In this document: piece by piece, positions 1 through 9,465 of the stretch
Position numbering within the stretch: the first letter of the stretch is position 1
Layout: every line of letters starts with the position of its first letter
Assembly (NCBI RefSeq): GCF_900188175.1
Contig: NZ_FZOQ01000015.1
Span: 105,125 to 169,124 of the forward strand
Direction: 5' to 3'
DNA: 64,000 nucleotides
From: Pontibacter ummariensis
GTDB taxonomy: Bacteria > Bacteroidota > Bacteroidia > Cytophagales > Hymenobacteraceae
The notes under the pieces: model-generated
What the model saw: the letters and a program-made list of their open reading frames with translations, nothing else
Told to the model about the DNA's origin: nothing
Databases searched by the model: none
Program-made: the position numbers and the translations under genes

Positions 1-127
1 ACATCCGACGAAACGCACTGGAGGCTTTTTGCGCAATAACTCCTTCCCCGAGTTAAGGGCACGGGGTATAAGCAACCCCAGGGCAGCTAATGGCAAACTT
101 CTGCCGGGGAATACGGGTACCTTTTAT
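1..127. other. Left-edge stretch with no assignable gene
   Basis: A plus-strand frame is open from the window edge for 12 codons and stops at 37-39. It could be the tail of a gene lying to the left, but it is too short to judge. Nothing else is recognisable before the end of the first minus-strand gene. Confidence 0.3.
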
Positions 128-334
128 CTAGATCGTTGGCTGCCGTACCTTGCTGTCACTTTCCTGCTCGTCTTTGATCAGAAGCTTTAACTGATCTGCA
201 AGCGCTGGCGTTACCGTAACGCCGTGCACCTCGCGGGCGTGTTTGCCAGCCAGGTTTAACACCTCCTGGTCATCTGCGGCACGAATCACACCATCACAGT
301 CAAATCCGGCATCGCGACATTTTAGCGTTCTCAT
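128..334 (-). CDS. DUF1059 family small protein
   Basis: A 68-residue protein that matches the small DUF1059 family: an early Cys (residue 6) followed by a Cys-Asp pair (residues 13-14), then a helix ending in a His...His-Gly segment (KHAREVHG, about residues 31-38). The family is often described as a small putative metal-binding protein, but no function is established. The usual family length is about 50-70 residues, so this looks complete. It stands alone, with about 290 bases of gene-free sequence upstream. The family call is by motif resemblance only. Confidence 0.7.
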   Translation of the reverse strand: MRTLKCRDAGFDCDGVIRAADDQEVLNLAGKHAREVHGVTVTPALADQLKLLIKDEQESDSKVRQPTI

Positions 335-628
335 AATACCTGTCCTTTAAAGATTGATATAAAAATTACCCAAGGCCAACAGTACAAATACGGGCATGCA
401 AATAAATACATGACTTTGTAAGCAAGGGTAACAGCCGAGTCAGAAAGCTTCTTCTGCTCCCCTTGCGCACAAAGTTCTCTATACTAAGCTGATACCCTTC
501 TTTCTTTATAAAGTTTAATTACAACACTATTTAGTTAAACTAAATAAGTAAAAGCCCCTGATTCTTGTGTAACAGGCCTGTTCCGCGGCCTCAGTTGATC
601 TGCTTGCTGCCCTTAGCGGTAGCTTGAC

Positions 629-1309
629 TTAATGCCGGATGATCCTGCCGTCTTCCATCTCGATGATGCGGCTGGTATTTTCAGCGAAACTTTGGTCGTG
701 GGTTACGATCAGCAGGGTCTGGTGATACGCTTCTGCCAATTGCCTGAAAATCTCAAACACCATCTCGCTGTTTCGCTTGTCGAGGTTGCCGGTAGGCTCG
801 TCGCCCATGATGATGTGCGGGTCGTTGATGAGCGCCCGGGCGATGGCTACCCGCTGCTTTTCGCCTCCCGATATCCGGTTGGCCATTTTCATGGCCAGGT
901 GACCGATGCCCAGCATCTCCAGTCGCTCCATAGCCCTGTGCTCCACTTCCGCCTCACTGTACTTGTTAAGCTTCAGGCCGGGCAGCATCACGTTACGCAG
1001 CACGGTAAACTCATTCAGCAGGTAATGAAACTGAAAGACGAACCCGATCTTCTCGTTCCGGATACGGGCCAGGGCTGCGTCCGTCCTGCCCGTCATCCGT
1101 TCACCGTCAATCAGGAGTTCCCCCTGGTAGTCGGTATCCATGGTGGAAAGAATGTAAAGCAGGGTAGACTTACCGCAGCCCGACTTGCCGATAACAGACA
1201 CGAACTCCCCCTTCCGCACAGAGAAGGTAATATCGTTCAATACCTGCACCGTTACCGGGTCGTGGAAGCTTTTGTAAATGTGCCTTGCCTCCAGTATAAT
1301 GTCCTGCAT
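629..1309 (-). CDS. ABC transporter ATP-binding protein (MacB/LolD type)
   Basis: A 226-residue ATPase subunit that would power the permease encoded just upstream. Walker A is GKSGCGKST (residues 41-49), the signature ISGGE is at 146-150, Walker B with the catalytic Glu is around 165-171 (IIMGDE), and the switch His lies in the LIVTHD segment near the C terminus. The length and the ISGGEKQR signature are typical of the MacB/LolD subgroup, which works mechanically across the inner membrane instead of pumping substrate through it. It is the last gene of a three-gene minus-strand operon; one base separates it from the permease gene. The substrate is unknown. Confidence 0.93.
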   Translation of the reverse strand: MQDIILEARHIYKSFHDPVTVQVLNDITFSVRKGEFVSVIGKSGCGKSTLLYILSTMDTDYQGELLIDGERMTGRTDAALARIRNEKIGFVFQFHYLLNEFTVLRNVMLPGLKLNKYSEAEVEHRAMERLEMLGIGHLAMKMANRISGGEKQRVAIARALINDPHIIMGDEPTGNLDKRNSEMVFEIFRQLAEAYHQTLLIVTHDQSFAENTSRIIEMEDGRIIRH

Positions 1310-1310
1310 C

Positions 1311-2570
1311 TTACTTACCTCTTATAATTTCGACAGGGTCTACCTTACTCGCCTTGCGGGCTGGGAAAAAGCCGGCAAAGTAAGTTGTGATCAGGGAAAA
1401 GACCCCTCCTATAAAATAGAAAACCGGGCTGTAGTTGACGGGGTAGGTTTTGACGGTGGGCAAGGCCGCCGTGTTAAAGGGGATGTTATCAATGACCACG
1501 GAAAACATAAAGCCCAGCACAAGGCCTACCAGGCCCCCAAAGAAGCCAATACTGAGGGCTATCACCAGGAAAATGCGGTTCACATCGCGGCCCGAAAAGC
1601 CCGTGGCCTTCAGGATGGCGATGGAGTCCATCTTCTCGAAGATCATCATGTTCAGGATGTTGAAAATCCCAAAACCGGCGACCACCAGTAAGGTAATGCC
1701 TACCGCATAGGAAATAAGCGAGCGGATAGAACTGCCTGTTTCGAACTGGGCATTGGCCGTCTGTATGTCTTCCGCATCTGCCCCGTACAATTGGCTGTAC
1801 TCTTTTGCCAGCGCCGGAGCCAGTGCCATGTCCTTTAGCTTTATCTGTATATCAGTAATATAGTTGGCGGGCTTCCCCAGAAGCTTTTGCACAGTACTGA
1901 TGGAGGCATAGCTCTGCACTTTGTCAATCTCCTGTATCCCCGACTGAAAATAGCCCACCACTTTCAGGGGGAAGCGCTCGCCCTGGGAAGTGGTTACCTG
2001 CACCACGTCACCGATGTCTGCCACCAGGATCTCGGCGAGGCCTTTGCCCAGGATAATGCTGTTCGACACGTTTTTAGCGTCTATCGCCGTGCCCGCTGTT
2101 ACATAATCCTGAAAGTTGAACAAGCGGCTCTCCTCCTCCACGTCAATGCCATTGATGATCCCCGTGATGTCGATCGTGCCCTCGTTGAAGAACACCTGGG
2201 TACTAAGCTTGGGGGCTACCCCCAGCACCCGGTCATCCGCCTGCACGGCCTGCATGATAGGCCCACTGTTGTAGATCTCCTGCCGGGTTACCCCCGACTT
2301 TACGGAGTGGATAAAGTTATAGGATTCTTTGAAATCCGGGGACGCGTTAACGGGCTGGTTTGTGCTGGGCTTTACCTCATTGTACAGGCGCACATGCGGA
2401 GTGCGGTTCAGGATCAGGCCATCCAGCAGGTCGTTCAGGCCGTTCATAAAGCCGAGCAGGGTAATGAACATGGCAATACTGAACGTTACTCCCACTGCCG
2501 CCACCAGCGTTTGTTTCCAGCGGGCAAGCAGCAGGGACTTGGCGATGCCGAATATCAGTTTCGCGTTCAT
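1311..2570 (-). CDS. ABC transporter permease (MacB/LolE/FtsX family)
   Basis: A 419-residue permease with the FtsX/MacB plan: one N-terminal membrane helix (about residues 20-45), a large periplasmic domain (about 50-280), then three C-terminal helices (about 285-310, 335-365, 380-405). The C terminus (FPARKASKVDPVEIIRG) is the coupling segment common to this family. It overlaps the adaptor gene by 4 bases (ATGA-type junction) and precedes the ATPase gene by one base, so the three are surely cotranscribed. Together they resemble MacAB-type exporters or Lol-type lipoprotein transport; a role in exporting a small molecule or peptide is inferred, not shown. Confidence 0.92.
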   Translation of the reverse strand: MNAKLIFGIAKSLLLARWKQTLVAAVGVTFSIAMFITLLGFMNGLNDLLDGLILNRTPHVRLYNEVKPSTNQPVNASPDFKESYNFIHSVKSGVTRQEIYNSGPIMQAVQADDRVLGVAPKLSTQVFFNEGTIDITGIINGIDVEEESRLFNFQDYVTAGTAIDAKNVSNSIILGKGLAEILVADIGDVVQVTTSQGERFPLKVVGYFQSGIQEIDKVQSYASISTVQKLLGKPANYITDIQIKLKDMALAPALAKEYSQLYGADAEDIQTANAQFETGSSIRSLISYAVGITLLVVAGFGIFNILNMMIFEKMDSIAILKATGFSGRDVNRIFLVIALSIGFFGGLVGLVLGFMFSVVIDNIPFNTAALPTVKTYPVNYSPVFYFIGGVFSLITTYFAGFFPARKASKVDPVEIIRGK

Positions 2571-3673
2571 GGGGCGGGCTTCACGATAACGTCGTCCTTG
2601 CTAAGTCCCTCCAGTATCTCCACCTGCTGATAGTCTTTAAGGCCTGTTTTTACCGCCACCTTCTCCTCATTTTCCTTCAGCACAAACGCACCGTCCAGCA
2701 AATACTCCCGTGGGATAAGGAGAGCGTTCTCTTTGGCCTGAATGATGATGTTGGCCTCGGTCGTCAGGTTCGGGTACAGGGTGGCCGGTTTGGTGACAAA
2801 GGCAGCCTCTACCGTAAAGGAACGGGTTCTTTCGTTCATGGCCGGGTTTATCTTGTACACCTTGCCTTCAAACACCTGCCCCTTGTAGCTGTCCAGGTTC
2901 AAGAGTACCCTTTGGCCTGGCTTCACCCGGGCGATGTCGTACTCGTCTACCTGCAGTTCCAGGATAAATTCATCGGCATCCCCGATCACGGCCACCGGGC
3001 TTTGCGGGCTCACCATCTCGCCTTTCTCTTTCAGCACGCTGTACACTTTACCGTCCGTTTCGCTTTTCACCGTATAGTCATCCGTCCTGGTCTGGCTGAT
3101 CTGCAGATTCTTCTGTGACTGCCGGGCGGCAAAGTCAAGCTGCTTTTTCAGGTCCTGGTACCGTAGCACGGCAGACCGGTAAGCGGTCAGTGAGTTCTTG
3201 TAGCTGAGCTCTCTTTGCTCCAGTTCTACTTTGGTGCCGATCTGGTTTGCCCACAGGTTGCGCTGCCGTACCAGAAGCAGGGAATCGTTCTGTTTTTTAC
3301 TCCGGGCCAGGTCTATTGCGGCCTGCAGTTCGTTCAGCTTCTCCGCATTGGCGTCCACGCGGGCAAATTCAGCAGCTATGCGGGCATTTTCAGTGCTTAA
3401 GCGGGCGGCCTCGTTCTCCACTTTCAAGAGGGGCGTACCCTGCTGCACCAGGTCCCCCTCCGTCACCAGCACTTGTTGCACAGTACCGGACACCGATGGG
3501 AACAGCTGGTACTGGTCTTTGCTCCTCACTACCCCCGATGCGTAAACGGACTCGGAGATGTTGGCCACGGTAGGTTGCGTTTTTTCCTGCTCACCCCCAC
3601 AGGAAGCCAGCAGGAACATAACCGGGAGCAGGGGAAGCCATCGCTTCAGAAAGGGTATGCTTGTAGATGCCAT
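2567..3673 (-). CDS. Periplasmic adaptor lipoprotein (MacA/HlyD family)
   Basis: A 368-residue membrane fusion protein. The N terminus has a lipoprotein signal with a lipobox ending at Cys25 (LLASC). A biotinyl/lipoyl-like half motif is around residues 55-75, a long coiled-coil hairpin spans about 75-190 (rich in Ala, Glu, Gln, Lys), the second lipoyl half follows near 200-225, and beta-barrel segments come after. This is the standard order for MacA-like adaptors that link an inner-membrane ABC exporter to an outer-membrane channel. It is the first gene of the adaptor-permease-ATPase operon. No TolC-like channel gene is present nearby. Confidence 0.9.
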   Translation of the reverse strand: MASTSIPFLKRWLPLLPVMFLLASCGGEQEKTQPTVANISESVYASGVVRSKDQYQLFPSVSGTVQQVLVTEGDLVQQGTPLLKVENEAARLSTENARIAAEFARVDANAEKLNELQAAIDLARSKKQNDSLLLVRQRNLWANQIGTKVELEQRELSYKNSLTAYRSAVLRYQDLKKQLDFAARQSQKNLQISQTRTDDYTVKSETDGKVYSVLKEKGEMVSPQSPVAVIGDADEFILELQVDEYDIARVKPGQRVLLNLDSYKGQVFEGKVYKINPAMNERTRSFTVEAAFVTKPATLYPNLTTEANIIIQAKENALLIPREYLLDGAFVLKENEEKVAVKTGLKDYQQVEILEGLSKDDVIVKPAP

Positions 3674-3836
3674 GGAGCAGCTTTAGGTATGATAAAGGCT
3701 TTGCAAGACGGACAAACAACAGGCGAGGCCCCGCTTTGTTTCCTGCCCGCCATGCTGCCCCAAATGTAACGGATTCAGGAGACTCAAAACATGATATAGC
3801 TCAGTTTCTTTATCCGGCAAAGAGCCTGGTTATCTC

Positions 3837-5531
3837 TTAAAAGCCGGCCGCGGCATCATCTCCCCGGGGATCGGCTCCTCCTTCCAACCGGCCGTCTGGC
3901 AGTACCAGTATGCCGGCAGCCCGGCCTATGCCACCGCTTGGCTTCGGCACGACTTTATGGCCTTTCCACCACAATCCTAAAGCAGTACCCGGCCCCAAAG
4001 CGCCCCATTCTGATAAGATCCAGTCCGGCTTCCACTGATGGTGAAAACGACCAGCGTTCACAGCCCCCTGCATCGGGAAATCATGGACAATCACGTTCAG
4101 GATGATCTGGTACACCGTGGTAATGATGGTAGAGCCTCCCATGGCCCCGATCACCATGAACAACTCCCCATTCCTTTCCAGGATGGTGGGGCTCATAGAA
4201 CTCAGCATGCGCTTACCCGGTGCAATGGCGTTTGCTTCCCCTCCTATTAATCCGAAGCTGTTGGGGTAACCTGGCTTTATACTGAAATCATCCATCTCGT
4301 TGTTGAGTAAAAAGCCGGCCCCGGCTACAAATACCGTGGAGCCGAAGTTGCTGTTCAGGGTGGTGGTAACAGAAACAGCGTTCCCCGCCGGGTCCACAAT
4401 GGAATAATGCGTGGTATGGGGGCTTTCGGGGGGAGCAGGCACACCGGCAGAAATGTCATCGCTGTCGGTCGCATCTTCAAGTGAGATACTTGCTGCCCTG
4501 CGCCTGATATAAGCGGGATTCAGCAGCCCGGCAACAGGCACCTCATAAAAGTCTGGGTCGCCGAGGTGCTTGGCGCGGTCGGCATACACGCGTTTTTCAG
4601 CCTCCACCATCACATGCGCGGTTTTTACTGTATTCCAATCCCAGGCATCCAGCGGATAGTCCTCTGAGAGCGTTAACAGCTGTATCAAGGCGATGCCGCC
4701 ACTGGAGGGAGGGGGCATGGTGATAATGCCGTAATCCCCGATCTCGGCTGTAAGGGGATCGCGCCAAACAGCATCGTAGGCAGTGAGGTCCTCTTTGGTA
4801 ATGATACCACCGCCTCTTTCCATTTCAGCCACGATCAGGTCTGCCGTAGGGCCTTCGTAAAAGCCCGCTCTGCCCCTGTCCCTGATCCGCTCCAGGGTAC
4901 GGGCCAAATCCAGCAGTTGCAGAATATCCCCTTCTTTCCAGTGATCTTTGAGGATAAACTCCGGTCTGCGGGTGTTATAGGTCAGGAAATCCGCGCGCCG
5001 CTCATTAAGTTTCCTTGCCTCCTTCTCGGTGAGGGGGAAGCCATTGGTAGCCAGCTCTATGGCCGGCTGCACGAGTTCAGGCCAGGGCATGCTCCCGTAG
5101 CGTTCATGTGCCTCCACCATGCCCGCCACGGTGCCCGGCACGCCTGCCGCCAAATGTCCCAGCACGCTAAGGTTCTCTATGACCTCTCCCTCCTCGTTCA
5201 GGTACATGTCCCGGTCCGCCGCCAAAGGAGCCTTCTCCCGGTAGTCCAGGGCATCCAATGTGCCATCCTGCTGCCGGAGCACTAAAAAGCCGCCGCCTCC
5301 AATGTTCCCGGCGTCGGGGTAAACCACCGCCAGGGCAAACTGTACGGCAATGGCCGCATCCACGGCATTCCCACCCCGCTGCAGGATCCTGGCACCCGCC
5401 GCGGAGGCTAGCGGATGAGCCGTAACCACCATGGCCTCGTCCGTTATGAGGCCTACCTCATCAAGATCTCGGTCCAGGCAACCTGTGAGCCCGAGTAAGG
5501 CAAAAAGGAATACAATTCTTTTAACTGTCAC
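3837..5531 (-). CDS. ggt: Gamma-glutamyltransferase, lipoprotein
   Basis: A 564-residue gamma-glutamyltranspeptidase, which cleaves or transfers the gamma-glutamyl group of glutathione and related amides. It is an N-terminal nucleophile enzyme that self-cleaves: the new N terminus and nucleophile is predicted to be Thr373 in PHTTHYSIVD, matching Thr391 of the E. coli enzyme. The lid/substrate segment SSMSPTI is present in the small subunit, as are the GGNAVDAA and GNIGGGGF motifs of the large subunit. A lipobox ending at Cys18 (GLTGC) predicts a membrane-anchored periplasmic protein, not a soluble one. It is single-copy and monocistronic, divergent from an amidoligase gene 220 bases away, which may be meaningful because that family makes amide bonds. 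Confidence 0.95.
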   Translation of the reverse strand: MTVKRIVFLFALLGLTGCLDRDLDEVGLITDEAMVVTAHPLASAAGARILQRGGNAVDAAIAVQFALAVVYPDAGNIGGGGFLVLRQQDGTLDALDYREKAPLAADRDMYLNEEGEVIENLSVLGHLAAGVPGTVAGMVEAHERYGSMPWPELVQPAIELATNGFPLTEKEARKLNERRADFLTYNTRRPEFILKDHWKEGDILQLLDLARTLERIRDRGRAGFYEGPTADLIVAEMERGGGIITKEDLTAYDAVWRDPLTAEIGDYGIITMPPPSSGGIALIQLLTLSEDYPLDAWDWNTVKTAHVMVEAEKRVYADRAKHLGDPDFYEVPVAGLLNPAYIRRRAASISLEDATDSDDISAGVPAPPESPHTTHYSIVDPAGNAVSVTTTLNSNFGSTVFVAGAGFLLNNEMDDFSIKPGYPNSFGLIGGEANAIAPGKRMLSSMSPTILERNGELFMVIGAMGGSTIITTVYQIILNVIVHDFPMQGAVNAGRFHHQWKPDWILSEWGALGPGTALGLWWKGHKVVPKPSGGIGRAAGILVLPDGRLEGGADPRGDDAAAGF

Positions 5532-5751
5532 AATATGCTTTTAGTCGATAATTGGTAAACCTTTCTCTTTACCCCCACTCTGCACCACAGGTTTTACAAG
5601 CAGGGGTTAAGGCCCCGACCATAGCAGAGGCAAGCCCCAGTACTAAGGTTCTTCCTCATCCTATCTCTGTACTTGTTTGCGTGGCACTGCAGCTGCCGCG
5701 GAACAGAATTCAGTTATTGACGTTCTTACTTAGACATCAGACTTATGGCAT

Positions 5752-6750
5752 ATGCAATTCAAGCAACCTCCTATCCTGTACAATGAGCAAGGGCAGCTGC
5801 GCACCGTTGGCTTCGAGCTGGAGTACGCTAACCTGGGCATAGAGGAATCCGTCCGTTTGGTGCAGGAACTGTACGGAGGGCAGGTAGAGAAAGAGAACCG
5901 GTTCAAGCAGCACGTCAGGGGCACGAGTTTAGGAGATTTTACAATAGAGTTTGACCTGACACTCCTGACGGAGATGCGTTATAAGAAAGCATTTGCAGCG
6001 TTTAACATCCGGCTGGAGGACATAAGGCTGGGGGAAAGTGCACTGGAGGAGGAACTGGAAAATGCGCTAGAAAGTGTTATCGGGAAGTTGTTCCCTTATG
6101 AGATTGCCTGCCCGCCTGTGCCTTGTACCCAGCTGGAGCAAATTGAAAAACTACGGGAGGCCCTGCACCAGCACCATGCAGAAGGCACAGAAGCTTTTCC
6201 GACGAATGCCTTTGGCACCCACATCAACATACAGGCTCCAAATACAAATACGGAAACCCTGTTAACGTATTTAAAGGCCTTTTTACTGCTTTATCCATTA
6301 TTAATAGAAACAGGTAAAACGGACCTGGCACGTAAAATCAGTCCTTTTATTGATCCTTATCCCACTGCTTATGTGGAGCTGGTCTTGTCTCCGGACTACC
6401 GCCCAAACCTGGACACGTTCATTGAGGACTATCACACCTTTAACCCGGACCGCAACCGGCCTGTGGATATGTACCCCATGTTTTCCGCCCTTAAGCACGA
6501 TAAGCTGGAGCAGTACACGGGGCTGGGGAAAGTAAAAGCGCGGAAAACCTTCCACTACCGCTTACCAAACAGCTCCATCGCAAACCCTAACTGGACCTTG
6601 GCACAAGAATGGAATAATTGGGTAATGGTAGAGGAACTGGCAAATGATCCTGAAAAAATAGCGCAACTAAGCCGGGAGTACCTCGCCCTGAAGAACAGCA
6701 CCCTCTTAGGATTTGAGAGCAAGTGGCTAAAGCTGCTACGCCAGTCATAA
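5752..6750 (+). CDS. Amidoligase family protein
   Basis: A 332-residue protein resembling the putative amidoligase family (Amidoligase_2), distant relatives of glutamine synthetase that join amines to carboxylates using ATP. The N-terminal TVGFELEYANL segment (about residues 17-29) is the hallmark metal-binding Glu motif, and a central segment (FGTHINIQAPN, about 154-166) carries the His-x-Asn pattern of the glutamine-synthetase-like fold. The substrate is unknown. In the literature on this family, members often pair with amidotransferases or gamma-glutamyl-cleaving enzymes; here the divergent neighbour is gamma-glutamyltransferase. Start: an ATG 7 bases upstream lies in another frame, so the start at 5752 is used. 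Confidence 0.8.
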   Translation: MQFKQPPILYNEQGQLRTVGFELEYANLGIEESVRLVQELYGGQVEKENRFKQHVRGTSLGDFTIEFDLTLLTEMRYKKAFAAFNIRLEDIRLGESALEEELENALESVIGKLFPYEIACPPVPCTQLEQIEKLREALHQHHAEGTEAFPTNAFGTHINIQAPNTNTETLLTYLKAFLLLYPLLIETGKTDLARKISPFIDPYPTAYVELVLSPDYRPNLDTFIEDYHTFNPDRNRPVDMYPMFSALKHDKLEQYTGLGKVKARKTFHYRLPNSSIANPNWTLAQEWNNWVMVEELANDPEKIAQLSREYLALKNSTLLGFESKWLKLLRQS

Positions 6751-6836
6751 GACAACCTGCTGTCTTGGCGGAAGCATAGTAACCTGAAACACGACTGCTA
6801 TACCCCAATAGAAGTATAAAGAAAGAAGAGGAGCTA

Positions 6837-8237
6837 GTGCGTGATAGAAAGAAAAGTTATTGGTGGTATGCCGCACTGATATGGTTATGGATCATACCCT
6901 CGGCTTGCAGCGATAAACCGCCGCAGCAAGAAAAGGGGACAGAGAAAGAGGTTGTACTAACGATTCCTAACTACCCCCTGCAGAGTGAAGAAGACCTGGA
7001 CGTTTTACTTGAGGAGATTGGTGACGCGCGGATTGTACTGCTCGGAGAGGCGTCTCATGGCACTTCAGAATACTATACCTGGCGGGCAGCGATTACCAAG
7101 CGCCTGATCGCGGAGAAAGGCTTCGACTTTGTGGCCGTAGAAGGTGAATGGGCCGACTCTTACCGTGTAAATGAGTTTATCCGGGGTGGCCCCAGAGACA
7201 GCGCAGAAGCCGTGGCGTTGTTGCGCAACTTTAACAGGTGGCCTACCTGGATGTGGGCTAATTACGAGGTAGCCTCTTTCGTGAGTTGGCTGAATGCCTA
7301 CAACCAGGCGGTACCGGAGCCAGCCGAGGTTGGCTTTTATGGGCTCGACGTATACTGCATCTGGGAATCAATGACCGAACTGATGCCTTACCTGGCAGGA
7401 AACCCAGCCCTGATGAAAATGGGGCAGGAGGTACATGAGTGCTTTCAGCCCTATAGTGCCGATGCACAGCAATATGCCCTGGCTGTCGCGAACGCCGATG
7501 CTAACTGCCGGGCAGAGATAAGGCGGTTGTGGAAGGCGGTTCAAAAGCTAAGCAAAGCAGAAGGAGAAGGAGCCACCCAAAGTGAGGCGCAGTTTGTAGC
7601 GGAGCAGAATGCCCTGGTAGCCCTGAACGGAGAGCGTTACTTCCGGACGATGGTGACCAGCAGCGTGGAGTCCTGGAACATCCGCGACCGCCACATGGCC
7701 CTTACCTTGGAACGCTTGCTGGAATTTCACGGTCCCGAATCAAAAGCAATCATCTGGGAACATAACACACATGTTGGGGACGCCCGCTACACGAATATGG
7801 TAGAGGCAGGCGAGGTAAACGTGGGGCAACTGGTACGGCAGGAATACGGAAAGGAGAACGTGTTTCTGGTGGGCTTTGGCTCATACAGCGGTACTGTTAT
7901 TGCGGCCGGCAGCTGGGGCGCGCCGATGAGAACGATACCGGTACCGCCTGCCGCAGAAGGTAGCTGGGAGCAAATACTGCACCTGCTGGGCCCTACAAAC
8001 AAGATCATCCTTTCGAAAGACATCCGGAATGAGAACTTCCTGAAACGCCCCATAGGGCACCGGGCCATTGGGGTGGTGTATAACCCCGAACTGGAGCACC
8101 TGGGCAATTATGTGCCCTCCGTCATCCCCAAGCGCTACGATGCCTTTATTTTTATCGACACGACCCAGGCCCTGCATCCCATCGAGACGATCACAGTAAG
8201 TAAGGAACCGCCCGACCTCTACCCTTGGGGCACTTAA
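6837..8237 (+). CDS. Erythromycin esterase family lipoprotein
   Basis: A 466-residue member of the erythromycin-esterase family (EreA/EreB-like fold). It begins with GTG, preceded by the purine-rich AAGAAGAGGAG. A lipobox ends at Cys24 (IPSAC), so the product should be a lipoprotein facing the periplasm or outer membrane. The family motif LGEASHGT is at residues 69-76 (Glu71, His74, the catalytic pair), with VEGEW at 101-105. The C-terminal half carries the RDRHM and IIWEHNTHVGD motifs. True macrolide esterases are cytoplasmic; an exported homologue may hydrolyse another ester. Resistance should not be assumed from family membership. Confidence 0.88.
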   Translation: MRDRKKSYWWYAALIWLWIIPSACSDKPPQQEKGTEKEVVLTIPNYPLQSEEDLDVLLEEIGDARIVLLGEASHGTSEYYTWRAAITKRLIAEKGFDFVAVEGEWADSYRVNEFIRGGPRDSAEAVALLRNFNRWPTWMWANYEVASFVSWLNAYNQAVPEPAEVGFYGLDVYCIWESMTELMPYLAGNPALMKMGQEVHECFQPYSADAQQYALAVANADANCRAEIRRLWKAVQKLSKAEGEGATQSEAQFVAEQNALVALNGERYFRTMVTSSVESWNIRDRHMALTLERLLEFHGPESKAIIWEHNTHVGDARYTNMVEAGEVNVGQLVRQEYGKENVFLVGFGSYSGTVIAAGSWGAPMRTIPVPPAAEGSWEQILHLLGPTNKIILSKDIRNENFLKRPIGHRAIGVVYNPELEHLGNYVPSVIPKRYDAFIFIDTTQALHPIETITVSKEPPDLYPWGT

Positions 8238-8297
8238 GCTTTGGCTAATCCCGACAGCAGAACTGCTATGCAAAGAAACGACAGGCTATCAGGGCTA

Positions 8298-9464
8298 TCA
8301 CACAGCCTCAGGGGTAGCTTTGTCCTCGCGGCTTATGCTTGCGTCTGCCCTGTGGTTGTAAGCTATGTCCGAAATCTGCAGGCGGTACCAGGTGAAGTCG
8401 CCCGTCAGTAACTGCCAGGTAACGGCTGCCCTTGTCGGCACGCGTATGCCCTGGAAGGACCGGAAAGAGTTGCCTTCTATCGCCACGTGCCACGACTCCA
8501 GGGTTGCGCCACCTTTGCGGCTATAATAGCGCTGCGCCTGAAAGCTTTTAACGTCGCCCTCCTCTGTAAATTTAAAAACACCAGCGGCCGTTATTGCGCC
8601 ATAGCGCATCGTAGCCTTTGCCGTCGTTGCATCTATTCCCTCCCAGCTTATGTAACGGCATAAGGCCGCCGTAGGGTACCACACCATCTCTGCGAGGTAG
8701 CGTAACAAGGAGCCCTGATCTGTCTCCGGCCCCTTTGCATCGGCAACTGAAAAGAGGGCCAACAGCTTGATGAGCATATGCCCCCTGCCCTCCTCGTACT
8801 TGTCGCGCCCATACAAGTGCAGGTAAGGGGCTGCCTTTACATCTGCCACCCACAAAAAACCGGGCGTATCCACCGTCACATACTGCTCGGCATTAACAGG
8901 CATCCAGGCTCCGTTAGGTTTGGTGCGCATTTCCCCTGTCTGCTTCAGCTGCACGGCCTGTATACTTTCTTGGCCGACGACGCTGGAACGCTGCAACCAT
9001 TTTTGCACAGCAGGAGGTAGCCGTAACAGCATCCCTTCTGTGAGCACCTCCTGCTTCTGGGGAACCGGCTGGTAGAAAGCTCTTACTTCCGCTGCCACCA
9101 TCCTGTGGAAACGCCAGGCGCCGTATGCTAACAGGACGCTGAACATGATGATCCCATTCGCCACCGTGCCGTACCGGGCATCTGCCCAGCAAGCGATAAT
9201 AAGCAGTTGTGACAGCAGCACCGCTGCCAGGCCCATCATCCACCACCAGTCCTTTTTCAGCAAGAACAGCAGGGCAGCAGCCAGAAACAGCACGCAGCTT
9301 AGGCCCCAGGCTAGACCTACCACCTCTAAAGGTGCATGCTGCAGCCGTAGCAGTGTATCGGTATTAATCGGATCTTCCGCAGCCAGGTGCCAGGCGTTCA
9401 GGAAGCCCAGCAAGTGCGTAAGCCCGTGGATTACCAGGAGCAATGAAAAAACAATGCGTACCAT
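8298..9464 (-). CDS. DUF6544-type membrane protein
   Basis: A 388-residue protein with four N-terminal membrane helices (about residues 3-22, 47-68, 74-92, 99-116) and a soluble C-terminal domain of about 250 residues, which resembles the DUF6544 (formerly DUF6920) domain with its PPAVQKWL and YPTAAL-type segments. No catalytic motif is evident; the fold may bind a hydrophobic ligand. It is the last gene of a three-gene minus-strand operon of membrane proteins, with one base between its start and the previous stop. The family call is from memory of the domain and is moderately sure; the function is unknown. Confidence 0.65.
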   Translation of the reverse strand: MVRIVFSLLLVIHGLTHLLGFLNAWHLAAEDPINTDTLLRLQHAPLEVVGLAWGLSCVLFLAAALLFLLKKDWWWMMGLAAVLLSQLLIIACWADARYGTVANGIIMFSVLLAYGAWRFHRMVAAEVRAFYQPVPQKQEVLTEGMLLRLPPAVQKWLQRSSVVGQESIQAVQLKQTGEMRTKPNGAWMPVNAEQYVTVDTPGFLWVADVKAAPYLHLYGRDKYEEGRGHMLIKLLALFSVADAKGPETDQGSLLRYLAEMVWYPTAALCRYISWEGIDATTAKATMRYGAITAAGVFKFTEEGDVKSFQAQRYYSRKGGATLESWHVAIEGNSFRSFQGIRVPTRAAVTWQLLTGDFTWYRLQISDIAYNHRADASISREDKATPEAV

Positions 9465-9465
9465 A

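Noticed and set aside
632..1327. Plus-strand 231-codon frame opposite the ABC ATPase gene
   Set aside because: Fully antisense to a clear ATPase gene with all its motifs; composition is that of a mirror frame.
6837..8237. Macrolide resistance function for the erythromycin-esterase-like gene
   Set aside because: Family resemblance is clear, but the protein is a predicted exported lipoprotein and substrate specificity cannot be read from sequence.
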